Source: an uncultured Bacteroides sp. (lineage in GTDB: Bacteria > Bacteroidota > Bacteroidia > Bacteroidales > Bacteroidaceae). Taken from it: a DNA stretch of 63,071 bases. Positions 54,361 to 63,071 of the stretch are shown piece by piece. Position numbers and translations under genes: made by a program. The notes under the pieces are model-generated. The model was given only the letters and a program-made list of their open reading frames with translations. It was not told the origin of the DNA and made no database searches. The stretch spans positions 1 through 63,071 of the forward strand of contig CAAFTU010000091.1 of assembly GCA_900766005.1 (NCBI GenBank). The letters run 5' to 3'. Position 1 is the first letter of the stretch, and each line of letters opens with the position of its first letter.

Positions 54361-54393
54361 GTGCATTTACCTCAACACTCCAAACGTAGACCC

Positions 54394-55500
54394 ATGAGAA
54401 ATTTGAATATCTTCCTCCCCACAATGGTCCTGCTGCTGTTCCTCAACAGCTGCCAAAGTCTGGAACAGATTAGCATCGACTATCTGCAGCCAGCCACCCT
54501 TTGTTTTCCCGATCAGATTCGGAAAGTGGCCGTTGTAAACAACATGAGCCATACACCGGACAACAAACTGACACCACAGTATGAAAAACCCGGAGCCAAC
54601 CCGTCTATCCTCAGCCGTGCCACAGCGATAGCCAACGCAAACGCACGCACAGCCACGGAAGTACTAGCGGAAGAAATGGCCCACCACAACTATTTCGACG
54701 TGGTGATGATATGCGACTCTGCACTGAGAGCAAAAGATAAAATAGCAAGAGAAAGCACACTGACTCAGGAAGAAGTGCGCCAACTGAGTGCTGATTTGAA
54801 CGCAGACATGCTGATAGCAATCGAAAACCTGCCTTTCAAAGCCACAAAAACCATTCGCTATTTGCCCGAATTCAACTGCTTTCAAGGCACGGCAGAAGCC
54901 AAGACCACTCCCGTTATACGCATCTACCTGCCCGAACTCAGCCGACCGATGAACACCATTACTCCAACCGACAGCCTCCTGTGGCAAGAATTCGGTGCAA
55001 GCCCAGAAGAAGCGGCTTCCTACCTGCCAAGCGACAGCGAGATACTGAAAGGAGTTGCCGAATATGCCGGATTCATTGTTGCCAGACACCTCGTGCCCAC
55101 ATGGGACAAAGGAACCCGTATAATCTACACCAACGGCTCCGTAGCCATGCGCGACGCAGCCGTCTATGTACGCGAAGACGAATGGGACAAGGCCAGCCAC
55201 CTGTGGGAACAGTCATTCAAAGAAAGTAAGAGCAAAAAGAAGAAAATGAAAGCTGCATACAATCTGGCCGTTTACCACGAAATGAAAGACCGTCTGTCCG
55301 AAGCGCAGCAATGGGCCGAAAAAGCCCACCAACTGGCCAAAGAAATCGAGAAAAAAAGTTTGCTACGCACCCTGCAGGCCAGCTTTGAAGAAGTGCCCTA
55401 CTACTACATGACAAACAACTATCTGACCGAATTGAAAAAGAGAAATAGAGATTTTCCCAAACTAAAAGTACAAATGAATCGATTTAAAGAGGATTTTTAA
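54394..55500 (+). CDS. DUF6340 family lipoprotein
   Basis: A 368-residue lipoprotein, with the leader MRNLNIFLPTMVLLLFLNSC (Cys20). The DUF6340 pattern includes SIDYLQPATLCFPDQIRKVAVVNNM, the TATEVLAEEMAHHNYFDVVMICDSALR stretch and LNADMLIAIENLPFKA. The C-terminal third is TPR-like (AVYVREDEWDKASHLWEQSFKE, AAYNLAVYHEMKDRLSEAQQWAEKAHQLA). I chose the ATG at 54394; a GTG at 54361 keeps the frame but would precede the leader. It lies 33 nt after the hydrolase gene and is probably co-transcribed. Function unknown. Confidence 0.87.
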   Translation: MRNLNIFLPTMVLLLFLNSCQSLEQISIDYLQPATLCFPDQIRKVAVVNNMSHTPDNKLTPQYEKPGANPSILSRATAIANANARTATEVLAEEMAHHNYFDVVMICDSALRAKDKIARESTLTQEEVRQLSADLNADMLIAIENLPFKATKTIRYLPEFNCFQGTAEAKTTPVIRIYLPELSRPMNTITPTDSLLWQEFGASPEEAASYLPSDSEILKGVAEYAGFIVARHLVPTWDKGTRIIYTNGSVAMRDAAVYVREDEWDKASHLWEQSFKESKSKKKKMKAAYNLAVYHEMKDRLSEAQQWAEKAHQLAKEIEKKSLLRTLQASFEEVPYYYMTNNYLTELKKRNRDFPKLKVQMNRFKEDF

Positions 55501-55505
55501 AAAAA

Positions 55506-55539
55506 TTGGATAGCAGATATATTTTTTTTTATACCTTTG
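55506..55539 (+). promoter_or_regulatory. Bacteroides-type promoter for the 148-residue gene
   Basis: TTGG at 55506-55509 and TACCTTTG at 55532-55539 are 22 nt apart and fit the -33/-7 pattern. A start near 55546 gives a leader of about 15 nt. Confidence 0.6.
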
Positions 55540-55560
55540 AAGTAACAAAAAGAAAGAATT

Positions 55561-56007
55561 ATGAAACTGAGTCAACAATCACTATCAATCATTGAGGCAA
55601 CTGTCCAAAAAGCCGTTGCCAGATACACATGCAACTGTGAACAACCCGTTGTTACCGATATCTATTTCCAGGCAGAACAAAGCTCGGGACAACTCACCAT
55701 CTATAATGATGATGAAGACACATTGGCCCATGTCTTGATTGAAGAATGGACCTCCTACGATAGTGATGACTTTCTGGAAAAAGCAGAAAGCGCTCTTCGC
55801 AACACGCTCAGCCAAATGAAAGAAGCGGGTGCATTTGACAAAGTAACAATCCTGAAACCTTACTCTTTTGTGCTGGTAGATGAAGAGAAAGAGACAGTAG
55901 CCGAACTGCTGCTCATGGATGACGATACGCTACTCGTCAATGACCAACTTCTTAAGGGGCTCGACAAAGAACTGGACGATTTTCTGAAAGACTTACTGGA
56001 AAAATAA
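55561..56007 (+). CDS. Conserved small acidic protein of unknown function
   Basis: A 148-residue cytoplasmic protein, strongly acidic (for example YNDDEDTLAHVLIEE, LLMDDDTLLVNDQLL), with no signal peptide or membrane segment. One Cys pair (YTCNCEQP, near residue 22) is the only metal-like motif. Alternating strand and helix patterns suggest a compact alpha/beta fold. I do not recognise a named family. It has its own promoter and terminator, so it is a separate gene and well formed. Confidence 0.75.
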   Translation: MKLSQQSLSIIEATVQKAVARYTCNCEQPVVTDIYFQAEQSSGQLTIYNDDEDTLAHVLIEEWTSYDSDDFLEKAESALRNTLSQMKEAGAFDKVTILKPYSFVLVDEEKETVAELLLMDDDTLLVNDQLLKGLDKELDDFLKDLLEK

Positions 56008-56056
56008 ATCAATAGCTGCTCCGGTATTATCCGCAATGAAGCTAATCAACCGCAAT

Positions 56057-56090
56057 AAAAAAAGAGGATGTTTTCACATCCTCTTTTTTT
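56057..56090. terminator. Bidirectional terminator
   Basis: AAAAAAAGAGGATG (56057-56070) and CATCCTCTTTTTTT (56077-56090) around a 6-nt loop. The poly-A / poly-T ends serve both strands. It lies between convergent genes. Confidence 0.95.
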
Positions 56091-56107
56091 ATAACCACTT
56101 CCTTGTC

Positions 56108-59100
56108 TTAGTTGTTGCCTCCACAAGCACTGAAGAACAACTTATACGACAATGGTTTGCCAGGCACCTGATATTCAGGTAACGTATCAACCTCACTGCC
56201 ACCACAGCTGGCATTTCCCACACCACGCATAGCAGCATCCAGATGAAGCACAATGTAAGGACGCTGTTTCAACTCCCACATGTGATTGGTATTCATCAAA
56301 TCCTCATCCGTATATCTCAATGCAGAGAAAGACACATTGCCTTCTGTACGGATACAGATACCTTTACCCGAAGCATCCGTCATTTTGAGTTCACGCAAAC
56401 CTTCCCGGTTACCCATCGACTGCGGCTTCACGTATGGTACATCCATTTTCTCCACAGTAGTAGCAAAACGTCCCACACGGCATCCCTCCTTACGGTCAGC
56501 ATAATTTTCCCAAGGTCCGTAAGCATAATAATCCAGCTGATTCAGCGAAGCATTTACACCGCACACCAATCCTGCACGACGCAGTTTGTCAGTCTTCGGC
56601 GCAAAGCGGGCATCAAGCACCATCGTACCATCAGGCAAGAACGTGTAAACCACAGCAGTGCCACACAGCGATCCGTCGCGTTCTGTAGTCACCACAACCT
56701 TTCCATTTTCTTCTGCCACCCGACAAGAACCAGCAACCTCCAGTCCATTCGAAGTTTGTGCAAAGCGGTCGTTTTCAATCCAACGGTGATTATCATATAC
56801 GAAGCCTTCTCCCTCGCTGATGAAAGGAACACCATTCATCACCAAATCCAGCATGCGACCTGTAGCTGCATCAAACACAGCCTTCAAGGCAGTACTTTCC
56901 ACTACCACACGGCCATCAGCCTGCTTCACTGCATACTTCACCTTCCCTTTGCTTTCCTTCTGAGCCGACAGCGGTGCACGCTTCAACAACTCATATTGAT
57001 AGTGAGCCACCTCATGGCCAGCTTTCGCCCAGGGCTGATCCTTTTTCGTACAAACTTCCACATTCAGCATCACTTCCTGTCCCTTCTTGGCAGCCTGACG
57101 CAGATTGACATTCTTCAGCTGCAAAGGCAAAGCCAACGAATCATCCGGCAACACGGTAGAAAGCTGCACACTATCGGCCGGCATAGCCACACCATCTACC
57201 AGCACATTCCAACGCACATAGAACTGATCGAGCGACAGGAAGTCGTACGTATTGCAAAGATGCACCACAGCACGTTTTCCTTTACCATCCACTTCACAAG
57301 ATCCAAAATGAACATACTGATACACCGCCTTCACTTCTTTCAACTTCGGCGACTCTTCACGTGTAGCAGGAACGATACCATTTGAACAGAAGTTACCCTG
57401 ATGAGGACCGGGGAAATCATATCCCGTATGCAAGCGATAAATGCCCTTCTTAATCTCATGCGGTTCGTAAATAGCCTGGTCCACCCAGTCCCAGATAGCA
57501 CCGCCGATTGTAGTCGTGCTCGATTCAATGCTCTGCCAGTATTCTTTCAGGTTACCGATAGCATTTCCCATTGCATGTGCATATTCACAGACAAACATCG
57601 GCTTATCAAACGAATTGACGTGCTCATTCATCCAGATCATGCCCGGATACATCTTCGAGTACATATCACTGAAGCGGTTACCACCATACGACTTACCATC
57701 GCGTGTTCCCTCATAATGCACCGGACGATTATCCAACGCCTTTGCCGCATCATAGCAAGCCTGGAAGTTGCTGCCGCCGCCGGCTTCATTGCCCAAGCTC
57801 CAGAAAATCACACTCGGATGATTCCGGTCGCGCAAAATCATACGGTCGATACGATCCACAAACGACGGGATCCACGAAGGCATATCACTGATAGACTGAT
57901 TAGCATGGTCCTCCAAGTCAGCCTCATCCATGGTATACAGTCCGAAGTAATCAAACATCGCATACATCTTCGCTGCATTAGGATAATGAGACGTACGGAT
58001 GGTGTTGATATTGTTCTGTTTCATCAACTGCACATCCTGCAACATCGATTCCGTAGTAACGGCGCGTCCGTAAAGCGGATGCGAATCGTGGCGGTTGGCC
58101 CCTTTAAAGAATACCCGCTGTCCGTTGACATACACCAACGAACCGCGAATCTCGATATCACGGAATCCCACCTTAGTAGAAAAAGCCATTTCATCCTTAC
58201 CTCCCTCACGTTGCACCACATGCACCGTATACAGGTTCGGCGTTTCAGCAGTCCACAGGTCCAGATCTTCCAAGATAAAGTTCACCCGAGCCGAAGCCGA
58301 TACATTCTTTTCGTTGAAAGCCACTGTAGCTTCCTTTTCTGCCAGCAGATTGCCCTGTACATCCAACAAGCGCACCAGCAACTGCTTGCTTCCCGACAGA
58401 CGGTCGCGATTGTCCAAAGTGAGACGCACCTGCATCTCTCCCTTGCGGTAATCCGCCTTTTTGTCGAGCTGAGAGGTGATATAATGGTCGCGTACCGACA
58501 CCAGCGGAGTATTATAAAGATACACATCACGGAAGATACCACTCATGCGGAACATATCCTGACATTCCAGATAAGAACCATCCGACCAGCGGAACACCTG
58601 CACGGCCAGTTTATTGCGTCCTTCCTTCAGATAAGCAGACAGGTCGAACTCAGCCACATTGTTAGCTCCCTGAGAATAGCCCACATACTTGCCGTTGAGA
58701 TATACAAACGCAGCACTGTAAATACCGCCGAAATGAATAAATGTACGTTTTTCCTTCCATCCCTTCGGCAAATCAAAGAAACGCACATACGAACCTACCG
58801 GATTGATGCCATAGTTTTTTCCTCCGTCGTTAAAGCCCGGACGAGCATCGATAAACGGAGGAATGTTAGCATGCGGATACTCCACGTTGGCATAAATAGG
58901 ACGGTCATAACCCTGCATTTCCCAGTTGGACGGAACAGGAATCTTATCCCATGCCGATACATCAAACGACTCTTTGTAGAAATCGAGCGGCCGCTGAGAA
59001 GGCTCGGGTACAAAATGGAAGAACCAGTCACCGTTCAGTGAGCGGAAATCCTGACTCTTCGTCTCCACCCACGGAGTAGCATAGTAGGCGGCATCAGCCA

Positions 59101-59728
59101 ACATCGACTTTTCATCGGGATAAGGCATATACGTAGCATGGCCCTTTTCTTTGTTCTCTTCAAAGCGCGTTTCATCCTCCCAGTACACCTTAGGACGATT
59201 AGCCAAATTAAACAGCATGCTGGCCGGTGCTTTCATCTCACTTTCCTGGATATAGAACACCGCTTCGGCCAACTTTTCAGCCTTCTTTTTCGGCATCAGC
59301 ACCAACTGACCCTGCTTATTGCAAACCAGCATCAACTGCGGAGTGTTAGTAGGAATCACCTGCACTCCCTCTCCCTTCACTTGGATAGTCCACAACTGCG
59401 ATTCATCCGAACCGTTGTTTTCCGTCACCCCCAGCATATGGCCGGTACGGGCATGCAACGCCATATCCTGAAAAGGATTCATCAGACGGAAACTGCCCGA
59501 CAAATCGGTCACACTCCATTGCTGCCATTCATCCCTGGCATCCACCGGCACCAGCATCGGAATGGGGTTCCCCTTTTCAAAAGCAATCACCTTCCCCTTT
59601 ACAAGCGAGGGAGAGATGTTGTAAAGTTTGTCCTTAGCGAATTTTACCTGAGCGATACAGACCTGCAGCCCACCGATAAAAAACGCCAGTAACACGACTA
59701 AGAAATTACGTCTCATTCTGTTTTTCAT
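56108..59728 (-). CDS. Large GH2 beta-galactosidase with lectin-like N-terminus
   Basis: A 1206-residue secreted LacZ-type GH2. Order: signal peptide (residues 1-27), a ricin-type lectin-like region (about 30-165; QWSVTDLSGSFRLMNP), the GH2 sugar-binding jelly roll (about 215-405), an Ig-like domain, the barrel with acid/base E648 in WSLGNEAGGGS and nucleophile E715 in FVCEYAHAMGN, and a beta-galactosidase small-chain domain (about 920-1200, NRFAQTSNGLEV to LDAAMRG). It should release terminal beta-galactose; the lectin-like N-terminus is an addition to the LacZ plan. It lies 56 nt downstream of GH89. Confidence 0.94.
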   Translation of the reverse strand: MKNRMRRNFLVVLLAFFIGGLQVCIAQVKFAKDKLYNISPSLVKGKVIAFEKGNPIPMLVPVDARDEWQQWSVTDLSGSFRLMNPFQDMALHARTGHMLGVTENNGSDESQLWTIQVKGEGVQVIPTNTPQLMLVCNKQGQLVLMPKKKAEKLAEAVFYIQESEMKAPASMLFNLANRPKVYWEDETRFEENKEKGHATYMPYPDEKSMLADAAYYATPWVETKSQDFRSLNGDWFFHFVPEPSQRPLDFYKESFDVSAWDKIPVPSNWEMQGYDRPIYANVEYPHANIPPFIDARPGFNDGGKNYGINPVGSYVRFFDLPKGWKEKRTFIHFGGIYSAAFVYLNGKYVGYSQGANNVAEFDLSAYLKEGRNKLAVQVFRWSDGSYLECQDMFRMSGIFRDVYLYNTPLVSVRDHYITSQLDKKADYRKGEMQVRLTLDNRDRLSGSKQLLVRLLDVQGNLLAEKEATVAFNEKNVSASARVNFILEDLDLWTAETPNLYTVHVVQREGGKDEMAFSTKVGFRDIEIRGSLVYVNGQRVFFKGANRHDSHPLYGRAVTTESMLQDVQLMKQNNINTIRTSHYPNAAKMYAMFDYFGLYTMDEADLEDHANQSISDMPSWIPSFVDRIDRMILRDRNHPSVIFWSLGNEAGGGSNFQACYDAAKALDNRPVHYEGTRDGKSYGGNRFSDMYSKMYPGMIWMNEHVNSFDKPMFVCEYAHAMGNAIGNLKEYWQSIESSTTTIGGAIWDWVDQAIYEPHEIKKGIYRLHTGYDFPGPHQGNFCSNGIVPATREESPKLKEVKAVYQYVHFGSCEVDGKGKRAVVHLCNTYDFLSLDQFYVRWNVLVDGVAMPADSVQLSTVLPDDSLALPLQLKNVNLRQAAKKGQEVMLNVEVCTKKDQPWAKAGHEVAHYQYELLKRAPLSAQKESKGKVKYAVKQADGRVVVESTALKAVFDAATGRMLDLVMNGVPFISEGEGFVYDNHRWIENDRFAQTSNGLEVAGSCRVAEENGKVVVTTERDGSLCGTAVVYTFLPDGTMVLDARFAPKTDKLRRAGLVCGVNASLNQLDYYAYGPWENYADRKEGCRVGRFATTVEKMDVPYVKPQSMGNREGLRELKMTDASGKGICIRTEGNVSFSALRYTDEDLMNTNHMWELKQRPYIVLHLDAAMRGVGNASCGGSEVDTLPEYQVPGKPLSYKLFFSACGGNN

Positions 59729-59784
59729 ATAAAATTAATAAAATATTGAATTAGTATTCTCTTCCCAAATTAAGAATGAAAGCC

Positions 59785-61914
59785 CTACTTGCCAAACCGC
59801 TCGGCCCATTGCCTTTCCATTTCATAAAAGTCAATCTCCTGCGGAGGCATACCTTCCAACAAGAGCAGCTTCTGTTCAAAGAAAGCCTTCCAACGCTGAT
59901 AATACAACTCCTTGAGGAGGCCACTCCATTCCCTGTGAGAATAGTCATGCAGCCCACCGTCATTGGCTGCCACCCTATCACCCCACACCGTAATCAAAGC
60001 CGATGCATTCCATTCATACAGTTTCTTTTCCTCTAACGAGCTCCCCAGCGAACGGGCCGCATTGAGCCAATGCCCCACAGTAAACTCCTTTCGGCCAGAA
60101 AGCAGACTATCCTGCTGGAGAATCAGCTTTAAAAATGCCTCAGACTGCCTGCGGAACTGTTGCTTGTCTCTACGGTCAAAGCTGTGAGACAACTCCTTCA
60201 GCAATACATTTCCCCGGTCGGCATTGGCCTGACGCGCAATATCCACCCGGTCATATTCAAAATTATCCACTCCCCGATAGCATTCAGCTACCGACTGCAT
60301 CAGTCGGGCCGCCTTGGCCGTGGAATCCGCTGCATAAAACAAGCGGGCATGCCCCCACGTAGACGTACGGTCGAGATGAAAACCCGGACGGGCACACAAC
60401 AACGATTCAATAGTGCCCTCGCCCGAAAGATTCACAGGAGCATTATACACCGTATGCAGCAAAGCACGCCAAGCCTCCCTGACTTCCGGTACAATCTCTT
60501 TGCCGTAGCGCGCCTGTAAATATCCCTGCAACCAGTCGTCTGCATCCAATCGCTCTGTACGCCAAGGCAACTCATACAGAAGTTCGAACATCACCGGATT
60601 GTTTTCAATCCCCTCGGGCGTTGTTCCTACTCCCCGCAACGTGCGGCCGTTGGAGTGCTCACACGCATCATAATATCCCTTTATCAGCTGGTTCATCCGA
60701 CCATGAAGCCCCACATTGCCGCCAAAATTAAGCAACATGCAATACAGCCAGTCGTGCTTGCCGAATCCGTTTGGGCGACACCATTCCGACTGCGGATCTC
60801 CCCACTGCGGACGTTTCTCGCTATACAAATCGAGCACCATCAAATCCCCAGGATTCAATGAAGCAATCATCTCCTCCCGCGGGTTGGCCTGCCAAGCCTG
60901 AATCACCCACACAGCCTGCGGATTGGCTTTCTTCATCGCTGCCATGATGGCTTCACCCGCCTCAGCCAGGTTCACCCCTTGCGTATTGCCTCCCTCATGA
61001 AACGGATCCATGCTGTAATACCGGGAAGTGCCATACAGCTTTTCCAGTTCCTCATAATACATCGCCGCAAACGAAGCAAAATGTTCGTCCTCGGGGGAAA
61101 GGAAAGCCGGACGCGGGAAACCACACCAACGACCCGGATCGGCTATGTGATAGCCCAACTTCGCTCCGATGTTGCGAGGCACCATCCCTGAATAGCCCGG
61201 AAACACCGGATCGATGCCCAATTCCCTCATGCGGGACACAATTTTCTTCTGAAGCATTTCCTGCTTCCGGTACCAGCTGTCGGGATTGGGTCCTCCCCAT
61301 CCTTCCAGGTTATTCATCTGCCACCAAGCCATGAAAGCCGGACCAGAAATAAATTCATTGATTTCCTCCGTAGTGTACCCCACCCGCTTGAGCAAGTTAT
61401 ACCACACCGTTTCCACCCCGGTGATGCTCAACGGCATGTTGATGCCATGCAGCGCCATCCAGTCGATTTCCTTCTCCCAACGCTTCCAGTCCCAGAAAGC
61501 CATGGAATAAGAAAAAGTACAGTAATTTAGATAGTAACGGTTCAGCTGTGCCGTCTCCTTCCGGATGGGAGCTTCGGGAAGCGGCAGCACCTCAGGCAAT
61601 GGTTGTGAAAGATTGTTCCACGACAAATGGATATGCGCTACATATTTCAGATACCAGTTGAGCCCGGCCGACAAAGAAAGATTGGAATTTCCGGCAATGA
61701 GCACTTTTCCCTTTTTTGCCGATATTTCAAAATAGTCTTTTGAAACGGAAACCGCATTTAAACCGGCTGTCTCATGAGGTAAAAGACGAAATAAAATACG
61801 GTTTTTCGAAGTTCCCTCCGTTACACGACGGGCCAAATCATCAACAGGCAACGACTTGGAAAAAACATTTCCGGAGATTAGTACCCCCCATATTACAATG
61901 AACAAAAAGCGCAT
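59785..61914 (-). CDS. GH89 alpha-N-acetylglucosaminidase
   Basis: A 709-residue secreted enzyme of the NAGLU family, which releases terminal alpha-GlcNAc, as found in heparan sulfate and in alpha-1,4-GlcNAc-capped mucin. Signal peptide at residues 1-19. Family landmarks are NYCTFSYSMAFWDWKRWEKEIDWMALHGINMPL, GPAFMAWWQMNNLEGWGGPN, the acid/base Glu in MDPFHEGG, and MLLNFGGNVGLHGRM. An N-terminal domain (about 20-90) and a C-terminal helical domain flank the barrel. The adjacent GH2 could expose or follow the alpha-GlcNAc cap (GlcNAc-alpha-1,4-Gal). Confidence 0.93.
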   Translation of the reverse strand: MRFLFIVIWGVLISGNVFSKSLPVDDLARRVTEGTSKNRILFRLLPHETAGLNAVSVSKDYFEISAKKGKVLIAGNSNLSLSAGLNWYLKYVAHIHLSWNNLSQPLPEVLPLPEAPIRKETAQLNRYYLNYCTFSYSMAFWDWKRWEKEIDWMALHGINMPLSITGVETVWYNLLKRVGYTTEEINEFISGPAFMAWWQMNNLEGWGGPNPDSWYRKQEMLQKKIVSRMRELGIDPVFPGYSGMVPRNIGAKLGYHIADPGRWCGFPRPAFLSPEDEHFASFAAMYYEELEKLYGTSRYYSMDPFHEGGNTQGVNLAEAGEAIMAAMKKANPQAVWVIQAWQANPREEMIASLNPGDLMVLDLYSEKRPQWGDPQSEWCRPNGFGKHDWLYCMLLNFGGNVGLHGRMNQLIKGYYDACEHSNGRTLRGVGTTPEGIENNPVMFELLYELPWRTERLDADDWLQGYLQARYGKEIVPEVREAWRALLHTVYNAPVNLSGEGTIESLLCARPGFHLDRTSTWGHARLFYAADSTAKAARLMQSVAECYRGVDNFEYDRVDIARQANADRGNVLLKELSHSFDRRDKQQFRRQSEAFLKLILQQDSLLSGRKEFTVGHWLNAARSLGSSLEEKKLYEWNASALITVWGDRVAANDGGLHDYSHREWSGLLKELYYQRWKAFFEQKLLLLEGMPPQEIDFYEMERQWAERFGK

Positions 61915-62222
61915 ACGTATAAGTGTTTTAAATGGTGGTCAAAAATAGTGAAATGTGACAAAATAACAACAAAAAACGTTCATTTATTACAATTAATTAG
62001 AGACTCCGTGCAAAACTACAGAAACATCATTCAAAAAAACAGCGAGAATATATATTGAAATATAACATATCCGCACACAAAACTAGGAAAAACTGCTATT
62101 ATTGAACAATAATTCCAGTCTGTAGCACAGAAAATATCAATTAAACAAGTAACTTTACAATCGGATAGCGAGGAATCCATTTCCGGCTCATAAGAAGAGA
62201 AACTTAAACTCTATACAATACC
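61915..62222. other. Divergent spacer, GH89 / IMPase-like gene
   Basis: 308 nt of AT-rich DNA. The - strand promoter is well formed (see separate entry). For the + strand, TAACTTTA at 62150-62157 is close to TAnnTTTG and would give a leader of about 60 nt. No coding sequence is seen. Confidence 0.55.
61940..61973 (-). promoter_or_regulatory. Bacteroides-type promoter for GH89-GH2
   Basis: On the - strand TTTG at 61970-61973 and TATTTTTG at 61940-61947 are 22 nt apart and fit -33/-7. A start near 61933 gives a leader of about 19 nt. Confidence 0.7.
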
Positions 62223-62975
62223 ATGGATATACAACGCATCATCAGCTTGGTCAAAGAGACTAAAGGCATCATCACCAACAGAGAGATGGCAGCCCGTGTG
62301 AAAGAAAAAAGTGTGGCCGATTACGTGACGCAAGTGGACGTAACCGTACAGAATTTCCTGAAAGAAGAATTATACAAACTTGCCCCGGATATCCAATTTC
62401 TCGGAGAAGAGACAGGCTTACAGCAGATGAGTGCGGAGAACTACTGGATTCTTGACCCGGTGGATGGAACCACCAACCTCATACACGACTATCATCACAG
62501 TGTTGTCTCACTAGCTTTGTGCTGCCGCAACGAGATTGTCTTAGGTATAGTCTACAATCCGTATCATGAGGAACTGTTCTCCGCTATCAAAGGAAAAGGC
62601 AGTTTCTTGAACGGCCATCCCATCCATGTCTCTTCAGCGCAAACACTTTCAGAAACCATCATCGGTATCGGTACCGCCAAAAGAGAACTAGCTAAAGAAA
62701 ACTTTGCCAGATTTCTCAAAGTCTACAAGCATTCACAAGATATCCGAAGACTGGGTTCTGCTGCACTGGAACTGGCGTATACAGCATGCGGCCGTCAGGG
62801 CGGATATTTTGAAACCTATCTGAACCCGTGGGATTACGCAGCAGGATGGCTACTGGTAGAAGAGGCAGGAGGAAAAGTAACTGACTGGAATGGGAATCCA
62901 CTTGATCCTACCCAAGGAAGTCAGGTTGTCGGAACAAACGGGAAAGTACATGAAGAACTTATTAGCTTACTGTAG
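62223..62975 (+). CDS. Inositol monophosphatase family protein
   Basis: A 250-residue magnesium-dependent phosphatase of the IMPase/CysQ fold. The metal-site motifs are all present: FLGEET near residue 60, DPVDGTTN near 78-85 and WDYAAGWLLVEEAGG near 200. Members act on inositol phosphate, 3'-phosphoadenosine 5'-phosphate or fructose bisphosphate; length and the FLGEET/DPVDGTTN spacing fit inositol monophosphatase better than CysQ, but substrate is not certain. Cytoplasmic. It is divergent from GH89 and followed by a TfoX-like gene 46 nt downstream. Confidence 0.92.
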   Translation: MDIQRIISLVKETKGIITNREMAARVKEKSVADYVTQVDVTVQNFLKEELYKLAPDIQFLGEETGLQQMSAENYWILDPVDGTTNLIHDYHHSVVSLALCCRNEIVLGIVYNPYHEELFSAIKGKGSFLNGHPIHVSSAQTLSETIIGIGTAKRELAKENFARFLKVYKHSQDIRRLGSAALELAYTACGRQGGYFETYLNPWDYAAGWLLVEEAGGKVTDWNGNPLDPTQGSQVVGTNGKVHEELISLL

Positions 62976-63021
62976 ATAATCTAGATTGAATATTGTCAAA
63001 TTATCGCCTAAATCTATAGCT

Positions 63022-63071
63022 ATGGCCAGCAACATTGAATTTGTAGAGTTCGTCTGCTCCCAATTGCAGGA
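63022..63071 (+). CDS. TfoX/Sxy-like protein, N-terminal fragment at window edge
   Basis: The window ends 50 nt into a frame reading MASNIEFVEFVCSQLQ. This matches the start of TfoX N-terminal-domain proteins, which in some bacteria regulate competence and in others are small proteins of unknown role. Only 16 residues are visible, so the call rests on this start and on the typical MAS...EFVE pattern. Confidence 0.55.
   Translation, partial: MASNIEFVEFVCSQLQ

Noticed and set aside
57401..59041. 546-codon + strand frame
   Set aside because: Antisense to the GH2 gene with both catalytic Glu motifs; no start context, signal or domain.
1..63071. tRNA, rRNA, tmRNA or riboswitch
   Set aside because: Spacers were read by eye on both strands and no cloverleaf, rRNA segment or known riboswitch core was recognised; a covariance-model search was not possible.

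Overview
This window looks like a chromosomal segment of a gut Bacteroides-type bacterium (Bacteroidales). The evidence is a SusC/SusD pair with a hybrid two-component regulator, many secreted glycoside hydrolases, lipoproteins with acidic residues after the lipobox cysteine, Bacteroidetes-specific families (DUF4831, DUF4837, DUF6340, DUF4105) and repeated matches to the Bacteroides promoter elements (-7 TAnnTTTG, sometimes with -33 TTTG). The species cannot be fixed by reading alone. No phage, insertion sequence, CRISPR array, rRNA or tRNA was recognised.

Layout. 1-930 is repeat-rich noncoding DNA. 930-3281 (-) is a GH84 O-GlcNAcase-type enzyme and 3800-4327 (+) a small outer-membrane barrel. 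9031-4780 (-) is a housekeeping run: hpt, adk, obg, pgeF and a B3/4-domain gene. 24383-9295 (-) is a polysaccharide utilization locus (PUL) for beta-1,4-galactan, in the order hybrid sensor/regulator, SusC, SusD, SusE-like, two GH53 endo-galactanases and a GH2 beta-galactosidase. A DUF2264 gene is divergent from the regulator. 26151-30227 holds a DUF4253 gene, the NAD(P)H-hydrate repair enzyme and a DUF4831 gene. 32434-30424 (-) is an MFS transporter followed by a lone PqqD-like protein. 38727-32540 (-) is rlmN, DUF4837, pdxA, a sigma-54 activator, lptE, a TPR-like gene and secG. 46594-39025 (-) is coaX, an outer-membrane protein, a TPR protein, lptC, a CorC/HlyC-type protein and a PpiD-like chaperone. 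46836-56007 (+) is DUF4105, an alkaline-phosphatase-fold protein, secA, a choloylglycine hydrolase, a DUF6340 lipoprotein and a small unknown gene. 61914-56108 (-) is a GH89 and a large GH2. The right edge has an inositol-monophosphatase-like gene and the first codons of a TfoX-like gene.

How it fits together. The PUL reads as a full route for pectic galactan: a predicted surface lipoprotein GH53 cuts the polymer, SusC/D and the SusE-like protein bind and import fragments, a second GH53 and the GH2 finish in the periplasm, and the hybrid regulator senses the oligosaccharide. GH84, GH89 and the large GH2 suggest host-glycan trimming. The envelope genes (secA, secG, lptC, lptE, ppiD-like) are spread over three operons.

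The most distinctive non-gene signal is that many intergenic spacers carry their own short direct repeat (17, 24, 31, 37 and about 39 bp units, a CAGTTT hexamer family in inverted copies, and two pyrimidine-free tracts of 71 and 85 nt). One 24-bp duplication copies a start codon. No clearly new multi-gene system was found. The best leads are the paired GH53 enzymes, a phosphatase-fold protein that seems to have lost its catalytic residues, the GH84 linker insertion and the orphan PqqD-like protein.
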